A DNA stretch of 6,252 nt, taken from an uncultured Armatimonadota bacterium. GTDB lineage: Bacteria; Armatimonadota; Armatimonadia; Armatimonadales; Armatimonadaceae. The notes below the pieces were generated by a model. The model was not told the DNA's origin. It saw nothing but the letters and a program-made list of their open reading frames with translations, and ran no database searches. The translations under genes and the position numbers were made by a program. Shown here piece by piece: positions 6,101 to 6,252 of this stretch. The stretch's first letter is position 1. The number at the start of each line of letters is the position of its first letter. Where the stretch lies: NCBI GenBank assembly GCA_903881535.1, contig CAIRTT010000306.1:1-6252 (forward strand), written 5' to 3'.

Positions 6101-6252
6101 GCCAGCCGTTTGTGGCGATGTCATACCAGCGCACAGCGACACGGCTGTTGATACCGACGGCATGGGATGTGACCAGCTGGCCACCCCGCCAGGCGGCGCC
6201 GTAAAGGCGACCATCCCCGCCATCAACGGTCTGCCCACTTGTGCTCGCGGCC
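3180..6252 (-). CDS. Giant secreted or surface protein: beta-propeller end plus nine Ig-like domains, C-terminal part (5' end outside window)
   Basis: The frame is open from the window edge to TAG at 3182-3180. The GTG at 6134 is merely the first start-like codon, because the reading upstream of it is protein-like without a stop (GRLYGAAWRGGQLVTSHAVG, then INSRVAVRWYDIATNGWP). Numbering from that GTG, residues 1 to about 135 plus the 39 upstream look like the last blades of a sialidase/BNR-style beta-propeller, ending YRWGDYFGIDADPSDDGLFW and WRTHIDSFRL; similar RWGDY...DPxDD endings occur in large secreted bacterial proteins. Residues about 138-984 are nine Ig-like beta-sandwich domains. They are rich in Val, Thr, Ala and Ser, with no Tyr and one Cys, which fits an extracellular location. 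The signal peptide must lie outside the window. The protein stops at the last strand (VVVTVTP) with no LPxTG, PEP-CTERM, transmembrane or obvious type IX sorting tail. A role in adhesion, matrix or glycan contact is plausible but unproven. No terminator is visible in the 97 bases after the stop. Confidence 0.9.
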   Translation of the reverse strand, partial: AASTSGQTVDGGDGRLYGAAWRGGQLVTSHAVGINSRVAVRWYDIATNGWPTSGTNPAVTQSGNIADSMRDYTYGMVTRNGAGDIGITFSHLSATNAGSVMVAGRVPTDPAGTVGAPSTLSTSAGNNYTFYRWGDYFGIDADPSDDGLFWVVGMTIGTNNQWRTHIDSFRLATTLGITSVTLNPSSLAGGASSTGTVTLTGPAPVGGSVVTLASNNAAATLPATVTVAQGASSATFTITTTAVASAVSPIITATMGASSKTATLTVNPPALSTLVASAANVIGGKQVRLTANLGSVSPTGGSVVALTSTDTIALPVPVSISIAAGATSGDTLITTGVVAADTSVTATATLGSVSKTAVVVVKAAALSSLVPGKTVMTGGATVSVRIQLDGAAPTGGTIVTLSSANTAIISLPLEATVPAGATSVNVDALSSAVATDTDVAITATLGTVSKSVTLTVVAPVAASVTVSPTSVLGGASSTGTVTLSGPAPTGGRVVDLASNLASATVPASVTVVAGATTATFTVTTTPITTNAIATLSATNNGVTVTTSLTVRGPAPISVTLSPTSVAGGKSSVATITIEAPAPAGGVVVALSSSIPDATVPASVTIPAGAIKASVTVTTRPVLANVSASIRAAVNGVTKSGTLVIAAPVIRSVTFTPASVTGGLNTSGIVTLQSPAPTGGTVVTLMSANPLVSVPATVTVPGNATTAIFTTSTLVTAVDTSIVITGTTGSLSVSGTLKVLAPRVLTIGFPSSIPVGGSTVTGTIKLTGNAPAGGCTVNITVGHPGISAPSIVIVDAGLDSATFSATLPVVAVDTGVPWKASLNGAFKTFTMTIKPAAILAVAFNPVSVAGGSPMTGKVTLTGQAPDGGTTVTLVSAAPGVVTVPELVVVPAGATNVSFPVTTVPLATDQNVSITATTGAASKVGTVRVLAPVVTVFVLSSSTLQGGKTLSGRVNISGMAPAGGVVVTLTSSDTSVSPPVTIIVPEGTKTVGFSIPTSTVSVSTVVTLTATTGATSKTVVVTVTP
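3183..5723 (-). repeat. Nine tandem Ig-like domain repeats, 282-285 bp period
   Basis: Approximate borders, first to last domain: 5723-5445, 5444-5163, 5162-4881, 4880-4596, 4595-4314, 4313-4032, 4031-3750, 3749-3465 and 3464-3183. The GG of the SVxGG motif recurs at residues 150, 244, 339, 434, 528, 622, 716, 810 and 905 (numbering from the GTG at 6134), so every step is 94 or 95 residues. Each unit carries SVxGG, then a TGTVTL-type strand, PAPxGGxVVxL, VPASVTVPAGATxATFTVTT and a closing ITATxGxxSKxxTLTV. Conservation is strong at protein level, while DNA identity is mostly limited to short blocks, so the repeats are old rather than freshly copied. They resemble bacterial Ig-like (Big) folds, but I cannot name the exact Pfam family. 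Confidence 0.93.

Overview
All genes in this 6.25 kb window lie on the minus strand, so gene order runs from high to low coordinates. The order is: (i) the C-terminal part of a very large, apparently extracellular beta-rich protein (6252 to 3180, 5' end outside the window); (ii) a 71-residue two-helix membrane protein (3082 to 2867) with its own candidate promoter; (iii) a complete alpha-glucan (glycogen) phosphorylase of the DUF3417/TIGR02094 type (2758 to 257); and (iv) the first 81 codons of glycerol-3-phosphate dehydrogenase gpsA (245 to 1, 3' end outside the window). I see no RNA genes, CRISPR array, insertion sequence or prophage gene. The plus strand carries only shadow frames.

The organism is a bacterium of moderately high GC. 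The Ig-like repeat type (SVxGG ... PAPxGGxVVxL ... VPASVTVPAGAT), joined to a propeller ending with RWGDYFGIDADPSDDGLFW, resembles large secreted proteins I associate with Armatimonadota, and to a lesser degree Planctomycetes, Acidobacteria and Chloroflexi. This is an impression from motif style, not a search result. The phosphorylase is of the short, bacterial, GTSGMK-containing kind found widely outside Proteobacteria.

Region by region: 1-245 is the gpsA N-terminus with its Rossmann glycine motif. 246-256 is an 11-base gap, with the candidate gpsA ribosome site overlapping the glgP stop, so glgP and gpsA are probably one transcription unit. 257-2758 is glgP. 2759-2866 holds a strong hairpin terminator for the small gene and a TATACT box placed so that transcription could begin on the glgP start codon. 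2867-3082 encodes the small Trp- and Cys-containing membrane protein. 3083-3179 holds a good Shine-Dalgarno, a TTGACA/TTTACT promoter candidate and a 13-bp palindrome over the -10 box. 3180-6252 encodes the end of a beta-propeller-like domain followed by nine Ig-like domains with a strikingly regular 94-95 residue period, ending at the last domain with no visible anchor.

Functionally, glgP and gpsA fit central metabolism: glucose-1-phosphate from stored glucan feeds glycolysis, and gpsA turns the DHAP branch into glycerol-3-phosphate for lipids. The small membrane gene is separated from glgP by a terminator, and the giant surface protein appears unrelated to either.
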